In this document: positions 1-8,535 of the stretch, piece by piece
Numbering within the stretch: the stretch's first letter is position 1
Layout: each line of letters begins with the position of its first letter
From: Acanthamoeba castellanii str. Neff
Taxonomy: Eukaryota; Discosea; Longamoebia; Acanthamoebidae
Assembly (NCBI RefSeq): GCF_000313135.1
Contig: NW_004457712.1
Coordinates: 838,435 to 853,427, forward strand
Direction: 5' to 3'
Length of the DNA stretch: 14,993 nucleotides
Translations under genes and position numbers: made by a program
Notes under the pieces: model-generated
Told to the model about the DNA's origin: nothing
What the model saw: only the letters and a program-made list of their open reading frames with translations
Databases searched by the model: none

Positions 1-542
1 CCCATCTCGTCGCCCAGCGCAAAGGCAATGGCGTCGGCGGCGAGATTCTTGAGCACCTGCGGGTCGCGGCCGAAGGTCTGCAGCTTGATGGTCTCCTGCA
101 GTTCGAGGCTGTTGTTCCCGCTTCCGCCGCCGTTCTCCTTGACCACGCGCTGCACGGTGATCCACCGCCCGCGGTAGCGCAGGAAGTGCTGGCCGGGAGC
201 AGGGCCGAAGTGGAGCTGGGGCTTGGTGGCGGCCTCGGCGCCGTTCCAGCGGTCTTGGCGGTTGTCGCGCGTGGTGAGCATGCTCAGGTCGCGCCCGTTG
301 GCGCGCTCGGTCTGGTGAGCGAGCCACTTCATGATCCACGCGAAGGCCTCGTCCTCCTTGCGCACCTCGAGCGACACGACGAACTCGCGCCAGAACCGGT
401 CCCACAGCCACTGGGCCGTCCAGCCGACGTAGGCCGCGACCATTCCCATCAGGACGAGCATGAGGCCGCCCGAGAACACGTCGTTGTCCGCCAGCGCGCC
501 GATTCGACCGCGAAGGTACGCGCCTGCCAGTTGTTCGGCCAT
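1..542 (-). CDS. BCS1: BCS1-type mitochondrial AAA ATPase, N-terminal part (cut by window edge)
   Basis: This is the first 180 codons of a BCS1-family protein; the AAA ATPase part lies beyond the left edge. In other eukaryotes BCS1 sits in the mitochondrial inner membrane and moves the folded Rieske iron-sulfur protein into the bc1 complex. The start is the ATG at 542-540, and the frame stays open to the edge with no intron. Residues about 24-44 form one membrane helix (GGLMLVLMGMVAAYVGWTAQ), as in the BCS1_N family. The signature PGQHFLRYRGRWITVQR at 116-132 matches the family's pattern of PG.HF..YRG.WI.V.R. The segment from VSLEV to KWL (about 56-73) also matches the family's N-terminal domain. 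No classic presequence is seen, as expected, because BCS1 uses internal targeting next to its helix. Codon use is strongly GC3. BCS1-like plant and fungal AAA paralogues share this domain, so strict orthology cannot be shown without the ATPase part. Confidence 0.9.
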   Translation of the reverse strand, partial: MAEQLAGAYLRGRIGALADNDVFSGGLMLVLMGMVAAYVGWTAQWLWDRFWREFVVSLEVRKEDEAFAWIMKWLAHQTERANGRDLSMLTTRDNRQDRWNGAEAATKPQLHFGPAPGQHFLRYRGRWITVQRVVKENGGGSGNNSLELQETIKLQTFGRDPQVLKNLAADAIAFALGDEM

Positions 543-896
543 CGATTGATGATGTTGATGTTGAGGAAGATGGAGGGGTAGATAGGGTTGATTGTGTGAT
601 GAAGATAAACTGATGGTTTGGCAACGTCGGTTGGTCGATTAAATACCTTCCCAGTCCCGGTACAACACGCTTATTTGTCGGGCTGGACAAGGAAGCTGTT
701 TCTTGGCATTCTCCGGAGATAATTCTCTGGCTATCGGGCAAACAAAATTAATGGGATTTTGAGATATACGTATCCAGAGTAATATTTCTATAAATCAAAA
801 GAAAAAAAAAGAGGTAATGTTGGTGGGTGAAACATGTTATTACAAACAAAACTCAACATAACCTGAAGGGAATGGTCCAGTCTATGTGGTGGGCTC
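543..896. other. Gene-free spacer between lipase 3' end and BCS1 start
   Basis: These 354 bases hold the promoter and 5' leader of the leftward BCS1 gene and the 3' region of the leftward lipase gene. The part from about 580 to 850 is AT-rich, unlike the exons beside it. On the minus strand a TATTTAAT string lies at about 638-645, roughly 100 bp before the BCS1 start, and could be a weak TATA-like element. I see no AATAAA on the minus strand after the lipase stop, and no RNA gene. Confidence 0.5.
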
Positions 897-3800
897 TCAC
901 AACTGGGAAGTGCTCCATCGTCGCCGCCGGGTGAGCCCTCCTCCGCCCTCGCTCCTTCGTGTCTTCGCGAGGCTGCCGGAGGCCGCGGCGTCCACCACCG
1001 CCAGGACGGCGTCGGTCGTCTTCCGCCGCGGGATCCCGCACGATGGCCCACCTCCCCGGGAGCACACCAGCTTCGGCGTCCCATCGTCGCGGAGGTCTTG
1101 CTCGCGTGTCGATACCTCTTCATTGCTAGCGTCGTGTTCGTTTTCGTTTTCGTTCTGTGCTTTGCCGTCTTCGTTCTTTTGATTGGCGGTGGCGGCCGGC
1201 GTCGGTCGGAGGGTCTCGAACCAGCCGCGCATGGCCGAGGCCCGCCCCTCCTCCATGACCAAGGCGACCTCCACGCGCTTCTGCGCCTCCTCGGCCTCAA
1301 GCCGGTCCTCCTCCATCCGGTCCTTGATCGCGCGCGCGTAGTCACTGCACACATGCAACGCGCACGTTAGTGCGTGTCGTGTCGTGGCGTGGCGTTGTGT
1401 GTCGTGTCGTTGTGTGAGTTGGCCCACATACCATATGAGGTGATCGTTCATGAAGAAGGGCAGCACCATGCGGAACACAAGCCGAAGCCACGTATCCCGC
1501 TGCAGGTGCTTGAATATCTGCCAACAAACAACATGTTAGAATGTGTGTGCCATTGTCGTGTGTCGTGTGTCGTGTTGATGGAACGTACTCGAAGTTTGCA
1601 GAGGCCGAGGAGGTGGAGGTACATGACGTGTTGGAGCTTGTCGGGCTCGATGATGTTGCCGCCGTAGTCGATGTACTTGAGCTGTCCGGCGTGCTTGTAG
1701 GACGTCTCGTGGTTGGTCGCCACACCCGCCAGGTAGCACACCAGACTGTTGCGGATCGACTTGATGTCGGGCACGTCGATGAGCGTGCCGTCCTTCTCCT
1801 TCTTCGCCCGCTTCAGCAGCCGCCGGATGAGCCTAAGCAATTGTATTGAATCAATGATTATTAATTGATCAACCACGTAAAGCAATAATAAAACAAATAA
1901 CAAATAAATACAATAATACTCAAAATAAGAAAAATAAGAAAAGGAAGGGAAAAAGGGTACCAGGAGGGGATGCCGAGAGGGAGACGAGGGATGAGATCGT
2001 TTCCGTTGACGAAGCGGAAGAAGCGTTGGCCCATCTTCTCGTTCACAAACTGTGCGTATTGCCTGTTGGTGTTGGTGGAGCGTTGAGCACTGGCGACCGG
2101 GCGAGTGGGGTCTGGGCCAAAGAGGAAAACGACGTACAGATCACCGACGCGCGGCTGGCCAAACGTGTAGACGCCGCCGATGGCGTCCTCGGAACCGGGG
2201 TAGTCGTTGACCATCTGCGCGCTGAACAGATTTGCCAGCGCGCCGCCCAGGCTGTGTCCCGCCACCCACAACTTTCGCTTCGGCTGCCCATTTCAAATAA
2301 TAACAAGTAATAAATAATAAATAATAAATAATAAGTACTTTCTCCGTGCGTGTCGCGTGTTCGTGGCTGCAGAACGTGTGTGTGTGTGTGTGTGCGGTGT
2401 GTCGTGTGCGGTGGTGCGTACCGGTTGCCTCTTGGCGCGGGTGGGCGTCGAAGAGGCGAACGGGTAGGCCTGGAGCACGCCCAGTTCGTCCAAAATTTTG
2501 ATCACTTGATGGTACATCGGCGCGTTGTACGACGACGTCGTCAGCTTCTCGTGATAGTCGTGTAGCCCTGGGAAGTAAACCGCACGCACACACACACACC
2601 AATCAGATCATGCCACACGAGACACCACACACGCCATGACACACGCACACTCACTCGCACGACCGCACACGACACCATTGGGGGTGTACCGGTGACGCGG
2701 AGAAGCTGGCGTCGGTGCCAGAGGACGACGAAGCGCATGAGGGACCAGAGGTTGTTGGGCAGGGTGGGCAGCGCTCGCAGCAGCTTGGCCGGTGAGCAGC
2801 GATATCCGTTATCTCGCCGCATGACCACCGGCAGCGTGAGCGACGCCCGGCGCCGGCCGCGCATGAGCGACAGCTTCAAGTTGCGCCCGCGCGAAGAGGA
2901 AGACGATGAAGAGAAAGAGAAAGACGACGACGACGATGAAGAGGACGGTGAAGAGGGCGCGTGCTTGTTGAGCTGGTGCGACCTCTGCCACTCCTGCCTG
3001 TACTGTCGCTCGGCCTCCTCTTCCTCCTCCTCATCGACGTGCCGCAGGCCCAGCGCCTCGAGGAACCCGCTATGTACATATCCTGATTTTAAGGCGACGA
3101 CAGGAATGTGTGAGCATTGTCAGCATTCTTGCGAATATTTCGTTCACGAGTATATCTAAATATTAATATTTATGTAGCGACTTACCGAGGGGTCCGGCGT
3201 TGACGAGATGGGCCTGGAGGTCGGTGATGTAGTTCCTCAGGTTGAGCGGGTGCGTCCCACAAAACACCTGATGGAAGGATAATAGCAGAGAAAAGAAAGA
3301 AAAAGAAAGAAAAAGAAAGAAAACGTGAGTGTTTGACTGGCGTGGACTTGAATGTGGAATGGACGGGAGCCCGTACGAGGAGGACCATTTCATCGTTGGA
3401 GGCGATGTAGGCTTTGCTGTTCTGATACCGCACCACGCGGCACTGCGTGAAGCCCCACTTCTTCACCTCGCACTTGATGATGTCCGAGTTCTCGTAGGCC
3501 ATCTTCGCCGCCAGCGCCAGGGAGTAGGCCTGTTCCCACACACCAAACCCAAAGGCCCAACGTCCGAGGCGATTCGTGTAAGCCCAACAACAGAAGAAGA
3601 ACGAAAGCGAGGGCTGACGAGGAAAGCGAAAGCGAAAGCGACAGAAAGCGAAAAGCGAAAGCTAAGGAGAGGAAAGAAGAAGGAGGAGACGTAAGAAGAG
3701 AAGAGAAGAGGGAGACCTTGGCGTGAGAGTACTCGAAGTTGCTGAACTCATGGTCCTGGTTGATGATGTCCTTCTGGTCCTGCTCTTCGCGCTCCTGCTC

Positions 3801-5213
3801 GGCCTCGGTCGCACGTTGGCTTTCGTTGTAGGTGTGCTCCTACAACCAGCGGCGCCGCACGACAAGAACACAGGTACGAAGAATTATGTAAGCAAAGAGA
3901 ATACAGAGGAGAGGAGGTAGAAGAAGAAGATGATGAAAATGATGACACTACCATGGCCTCTTGGAGATCTTCTGGTCCTGTTCTCTTGTCTCTTCGAGAA
4001 GACGACGACGAGGATGATGAAGAAGAAGGTGATGGTGATGCTGTACATGACGTGAATAGCGAAGAGGAGGAAGAGGCTGAAGAAGATGAAGAAGATGATG
4101 ATAGAGAGCAGAAGCCGTCAAAGTAGGGGTCCATGACGTTGACGAGGGAGTAGGGGCGGCTGGTGTCCTTGTGGTGCCCCACGAAGTGCTTGAGAATCCA
4201 TCGCAGCAGCTTCTCGAAGAAGACCAGCGCGTAGAACCACGCGATGAACGTCCACCTGTCCTCCACACCCACACCACCGAGCCCCATGTCGTGTGTCGTG
4301 TGTTGTTGTTGTTGTGATGTGATGGTCGAGTTGTGTGAGTGCGTTGTGTTGTGGTTGTGTGTTGGGCCAAGGTGAGACAAAAAAGAGCAAAGCGATTGGT
4401 GCTATGTGTGAACATAGACGGGAAGAAAGAAGAAGAAGGAGTGACAGCAGCGCCTCGACCAACCACCCTCCTTCACCCGGCTATGGGTAACAAGCAGCTA
4501 TAATCGAGGATTGAGCCTTGTCGATGCCAGACACAAGCCAACGGCGCCGCTGCGCGAAAAGCAAAGGAAAGGGGACGAAGAAGAAAGAAGAGACCTCCTC
4601 CTCAACCATCACGACCACAAGCAACAACCGTTGCAGCAGCAGCAGCAAGGAGGACAGGGACCACCGAACAAGCACGAGACGAACAAATAACAGACCACAT
4701 AAATAATAATAAAATAAATGAGAGAGAGAGATGTAGAGAGAGATTTGTGGAAGAGGGAGAGCGCCTGAACCTGAGGAGGTGGTTGGCGCCAGACTCGATG
4801 CCAGGAGTGTAGCGGATGGCCTTGAGGAGGGGCACGAGCACGAAGGTGGTGCAGACGAAGGCGAAGCCCAACATCTTCTTGCCGAGCGAGAAGAAGAGGA
4901 GGAAGAGCACGCACGGGAGGAAGACCAGCCACGAGAGCCAGAAGGTGAGGAGAAGGCCGAGGCTGGGTACGATGTAGGTCCAGGCGAGGGTCCACCACAA
5001 CCAGTTCCAGCACCACTGCCAGAGCGAAGACGACGTCGATCGTGTAGCGCCGGCTAAAGATGAAGAAGTCGAAAATGAGGAAGAGGGCGAAAGTGCTGAG
5101 GTCGTGTAGAGGCCCCTCAACGTCGAGGGCACCACCTTCTCGATATGGGCAGGATCATCTTTCTCTCGAAATCGATCGAAACTGAGGGAAGAGGTTGAAA
5201 CGGGCGATGACAT
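897..5213 (-). CDS. Membrane-anchored class 3 lipase (Lipase_3 fold), 12 exons, 889 aa
   Basis: Predicted serine hydrolase of the class 3 triacylglycerol lipase family. Exons, in order of translation: 5213-4771, 4255-3952, 3839-3717, 3529-3377, 3267-3186, 3082-2690, 2567-2422, 2283-2138, 2062-1961, 1832-1589, 1517-1432, 1344-897 (TGA at 899-897). All eleven junctions keep phase and give 889 codons plus stop. Hydrophobic stretches at about 75-110, 113-131 and 149-170 suggest an N-terminal membrane anchor. The lipase domain starts near VFCGTH (342-347), the family's oxyanion region, then VHSGFLEAL. The nucleophile elbow GHSLGG places Ser559, GVYTFGQPRVGD follows, Asp619 lies in GNDLIPRLP and His738 in MNDHLICDY. 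The spacing and the late His..DY resemble plant and fungal oil-body lipases (OBL1 type), so action on lipid droplets or membranes is a reasonable inference. Serine-rich tracts lie at about 37-63, 218-240 and 418-440. The first exon is the least certain: another frame there is hydrophobic and fits codon bias better. Confidence 0.85.
3293..3323. repeat. GAAA-type simple repeat in a lipase intron
   Basis: A run of AAGAAAGAA units lies in the intron between the fourth and fifth lipase exons. A related purine-rich GCGAAA/GAAGA tract fills 3600-3712 in the next intron towards the 5' end. On the sense strand both are pyrimidine tracts and may serve the 3' splice sites. Confidence 0.7.
4256..4770 (-). 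other. Long first intron of the lipase gene
   Basis: The 515-bp gap between lipase exons 1 and 2 is four to seven times longer than the other introns in the window. The junction reads AG|GTTCAG ... GACAG|G, completes an Arg codon and joins two hydrophobic segments in phase. The intron holds a GA-rich run near 4719-4760, an AT-rich patch near 4690-4715 and CAG repeats near 4630-4650. Reading frames inside it on both strands have poor codon use, so I see no extra exon or nested gene. Confidence 0.6.
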
Positions 5214-5638
5214 CGACCTCGTTGGTTCCGTCGAGGTTCTACTTAGAATCCGGGGAGAGGAGGATATAGCGAAGATGAACCCAGTAAAAATGAAGAAATT
5301 ATAAATCAATGCCGCATGCGGCGGATCGATGTGGGAGCGATGAGGAGGAAAAAAATCGCCGATCAAACAGCAGTGGCGCGAGAAGAGACGGCTACAGTTT
5401 GATGGTGCAGAGTAAAGACGTTATCTCCCGTTCGACGAGATGTCAACGCCTCAAAAGGCGCGGAAAGTTGAGGTGGCCCTTTGCGGTTGGTGGGCGCCCT
5501 CGATGAGGTCGGATGACACCATTTCGTTTGCTTTTTCTCTTTTCGATCTCCGCGGATCGAACTCACAAGGGAAAATAAATGAAACCCAAAAAGAAATGCG
5601 ACGATCAATTCCACGCATTCCTGCTCTTGCTGTTGGCC
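5214..5638. other. Spacer holding the lipase promoter and MORN-gene 3' region
   Basis: No gene is supported here on either strand. Frames of 65-85 codons exist but have poor codon use and no family resemblance. The last 50 bases before the lipase start read as a well-biased peptide on the minus strand (NLDGTNEVDVIARFNLFPQF, about 5245-5186) in a frame different from that of the ATG used. This could mean the true lipase N-terminus lies further upstream. Confidence 0.45.
5297..5304 (-). promoter_or_regulatory. Possible TATA-like element upstream of the lipase gene
   Basis: The minus strand reads TTTATAAT here, about 84-91 bases before the chosen ATG at 5213. It is the best TATA-like match in the spacer. 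Position and sequence are the only support. Confidence 0.25.
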
Positions 5639-5793
5639 CTACTTCCTTCTCTTGATCTTGCTCACAGCGCTCACCGCGGCCAGCTCGGCTGTCGCGCCTC
5701 CAGAGCTCGACATTGCGTTGGGCTGGTTGGTGCTGGGTGGACCGTGTGGTGTGGCCGGGGCTGAGGCAGGCGACGATGACGATTCCGGGGCGA
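5639..5793 (-). other. Possible frameshifted C-terminal extension of the MORN protein
   Basis: A frame offset from the annotated one is open from about 5860 to a TAG at 5641-5639 and has coding-like codons throughout. It includes ATSILQQLRAAAVVAP and ends AVSAVSKIKRRK. One more C in the CCCC run near 5850 would join it to the upstream frame. No GT-AG pair can do so. The cause could be a base missing from the assembly or a recent real mutation. Confidence 0.5.
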
Positions 5794-8311
5794 CTACGGC
5801 AGCCGCGCGCAGCTGCTGGAGGATCGATGTGGCGCGGGGCTGTGTGCCTTGTCGCCCTTGCGCCTGAACACGCTGCTCCCGCGCTTCCGCTTCTGCTTGG
5901 CCGGCTGCGACTTGCCCCCGCCGCCGCCGCTGCCCCCGCCGCCCACGATGCCGCTCCCGATCCACACGCCGATCGTGCTGCCGATCACGTTGGGTCCCTC
6001 GCCGTACCCACCGCCGTCCTCGCTCAGCTTGTTGACCAGCGAGACCACGGCGTCGGCGGTGAGGCTGTTGTCCCAGGCGTCGTCCAGGGCATCGCTGAGC
6101 ACGGTGTCGCTCACCAGGCTGTTGCTGGGCGACGACGATGACGACGACCGCTTGGCGACAGGCCAGGCCTCGTCGCCCGAGCTCGACCCGACCGAGGTGG
6201 TGGACGACGTGCGCCCACCGACCGAGTGCTCATCCTCGTCGCCGCCGCTTCCGGGAGCCGCGCCGGCGTTGTCGCCACCGACGGCGATGGGCGTCCTGCT
6301 CACCCGGGAGCCCATCTTCCACATCTCGAGGTACTTCTGGCCGTTGTAGTCAGTGAACGTTCCCTGGCCGTTCTTCTGGTCGTTCAGGAATGGCCCTGGC
6401 GTGTGTCATGCAATATGTCAGTCAACGATTGGTACATTAGAGTAATAAAACAAAAAATAAATGCTAGTGTGTAGGTTCACCTTCATAGCAGCTGCCATTG
6501 GGGTAGGTATAGACGCCGTGCCCACAGAAGCGACCATTAGCAAATTTGCCACTGTACTTCCGCTCGTCTGCGAGGAAGGAAGGATGATGATGAGCAATGA
6601 TGACCTCTTGAATCACATATGTAAATATTACATATATATATATATATAAATCTTCTGTAGTGGTTGTGTGAGGGAGCGATGCCTTTGTATATGTAGGTGC
6701 CCTGTCCGTGCATCTTGTCGTTTCGGTACTGGCCCTTGTAGATGTCGCCCCCGGAGAACGTGTACTCGCCGTAGCCGTGAAACATGTCGTTGGCGAAGTA
6801 GCCCTCGTAGCACTCTCCGTCGGCATAGCTGTACCGCCCCTTGCCCTTGAAGTTGTCGTTGTAGAAATCGCCCTGACACAGTCACGTTCACCCTATATGT
6901 GAGTTTCTTATCATTCATTCCATGGTAACTGGCCAGCCCGAGCTGTGAGCGCGTATAAATAAATACCTGGTAGACGCTCCCGTCGGCGAATGTGTAGACG
7001 CCGTAGCCGTGCTTCTTGCCTTCGGCGAAGTCCCCCTCGTACTTGGTGCCGTCCGCCGACATGTACCTCCCCTTGCCGTGTCGCTTGCCTACGAATATAA
7101 ATGAAACAGATAGATAGTAATGATGTGTGGTATGAGTGTGAGTGTGAGTGTGTGTGTGTGTGTGTGTGTGGAAAATAAAGAAGCAACGTTAATGATCGGG
7201 GTTGCACCTTTGGCGAAGAACCCTTCGTAGTGGCTGCCGTCGGCCAGGGTGTAGGTGCCCCGCCCGTGCTTGCGTCCCTTCTTGAAGGAGCCCACGTACC
7301 GCCGGCCGTTGGAGCACCTGATCTCGCCCTGCCCGTGTCGCCTGCCGGCCTTGAACTCGCCCCGGTACACGTCACCCTCCTAGTTGAGGAATTTGTCACA
7401 AACGAATAAAAAGCTGTCTCTCTGAATCCCAGGACTTGGCCCGGTGTGTTACCTTGGAAGTGAAGGTGTTGAATGTAATCAAGTTCCAATTGGAGCTGAC
7501 CTCCCGGTTACGCGGCGTGCTTGTCGGTTCGTCGCCCTGTGGTAATTTATTAATAACTGTGATTCTTTATTATTGTGTGTTGTTTTATCAAGCAATTATT
7601 ATTCGTCAGGTGTGGGCATGGGCCGTACCTGATCTGGCTTGTCCTTCAGCTGCTGGAGATGCTGCTTCATGATCTCCAGAGAGGGCTTTTCCTTGGTCAT
7701 GTCCCGCGTGCCCTCGTACACGTTGCCTGAAGGCGCACAGCACAACCAAACACCCATGCGTGAGTGCCTTTCCTGCGCGTGGGAAGAGAAAGCGTGCTGC
7801 GTAGTTTGAGGTGCCACCTTGGGAGGTCACCAGACGCACGGACGGGTTGCGGTTGTTGGCGTAGCGCAGCTCCACCACCCGGCCATCGGGAAACACTATC
7901 TTCGCCGCTCCCTCTGGCTTGCCGTCCCTGAACTCACCTGGGAGTGCAGGACACAGCTTTAGCAAAGACAACAATATAAAAGAAATATATATATTGATAT
8001 AGAAATATTATCTTTCAATTATTTTAAGATATGCCAAGTTGACTTTCTTAACGTGGGGAGGGTAAGGAAATACCGTGAAAGGTGGTGCCGTCGGGGAGGG
8101 TGAAGATGGACGGGCCGGACGGGACGCCTCGGTGGAGGCTGCCCTTCCACCTGCCCCCCTTCTGTGGCAGGTCGAAGACCCCGGGTCCCTCGATCTGGTT
8201 GTTCTTGAAGCTGCCCTCGAACCGTAGCCCTGTGTCGCACAGCAGCACCCCCGAGCCCTCCCTTCGCCCCGCCTTCACCTGCCCCACATACGAACAGTCG
8301 CTCGCCTCCAT
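5794..8311 (-). CDS. MORN-repeat protein with acidic/Ser-rich tail and basic end, 9 exons, 570 aa
   Basis: Exons, in order of translation: 8311-8074, 7937-7818, 7726-7629, 7536-7453, 7379-7208, 7088-6967, 6872-6683, 6567-6481, 6395-5794 (TAG at 5796-5794). All junctions are in phase. About 13 MORN repeats (Y.G.F..G..HG.G.Y) are visible: four weaker ones at the N-terminus, then a stretch without repeats at about 122-182, then nine good ones such as YVGSFKKGRKHGRGTYTL. MORN repeats usually bind membranes or proteins in scaffolds; no enzyme domain is seen, so the function is unknown. The C-terminal 170 residues are Gly/Ser/Asp-rich, with a glycine-rich run and a basic cluster (KQKRKRG). An ATG at 8347 is in frame, but it lies inside a possible leader intron (8390-8318, GTAACC...TCAG), so 8311 is preferred. 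The seventh intron uses a GC donor. The C-terminus may be longer through a one-base frameshift (see 5639-5793). Confidence 0.88.
6568..6682 (-). other. GC-AG intron in the MORN gene
   Basis: The intron between exons 7 and 8 starts AAAG|GCATCG and ends CCTCGCAG|AC. Only this donor keeps the MORN register (GTYIYK then DERKYSGKF) and the phase. A GT donor further in, inside the AT repeat, is also in phase but would add 18 low-complexity residues to the repeat. Confidence 0.7.
6632..6648. repeat. AT dinucleotide repeat inside an intron
   Basis: A run of about eight AT units lies inside the GC-AG intron of the MORN gene. Confidence 0.85.
7150..7170. repeat. TG dinucleotide repeat inside an intron
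   Basis: About ten TG units follow a shorter GAGTGT repeat, all within the intron between exons 5 and 6 of the MORN gene. Confidence 0.85.
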
Positions 8312-8535
8312 CTTCCTCTGACCAGAAAAAGAGCAGTTACTGCGCATTTCGTTCGGTATTTGAATTTTGATTTTCCTTCTTCGCGGTTACCTAGGGAATC
8401 AACTTAGCCAAACTTGTTTGTGTTTCGAAAACGACTTGCGAAAAATTCAAACGTAAAGTCAAACATGTTTGCGGTGCGAGGAGTATGTACAGGGTTGTGT
8501 GCGTGGGGGGTTGGGTGTTGTGGGCGTCGGCCGGT
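8312..8535. other. Short spacer between RING-CH gene and MORN gene
   Basis: Only 224 bases separate the RING-CH stop from the MORN start on the same strand. They must hold the 3' end of one gene and the promoter of the other. A possible 73-bp leader intron (8390-8318) would leave very little room for a promoter. Confidence 0.5.

Noticed and set aside
186..581. 131-codon plus-strand frame at the left end
   Set aside because: It lies opposite the BCS1 exon, has no family features, and the BCS1 domain on the other strand is clear.
2809..2991. Apparent membrane helix in another frame of lipase exon 6
   Set aside because: Both flanks are fixed in the Ser-rich frame by conserved lipase motifs and splice phase. 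TCN repeats always look hydrophobic one frame over.
4481..4675. Possible nested small gene in the long lipase intron
   Set aside because: Leu/Val-rich frame from CAG and GAA-type repeats, with poor codon use and no family match.
5363..5614. Minus-strand frame starting MELIVAFLFGFHLF as a signal-peptide exon of the lipase
   Set aside because: Codons are AT-rich and unlike the other exons, and no phase-matched splice to exon 1 was found.
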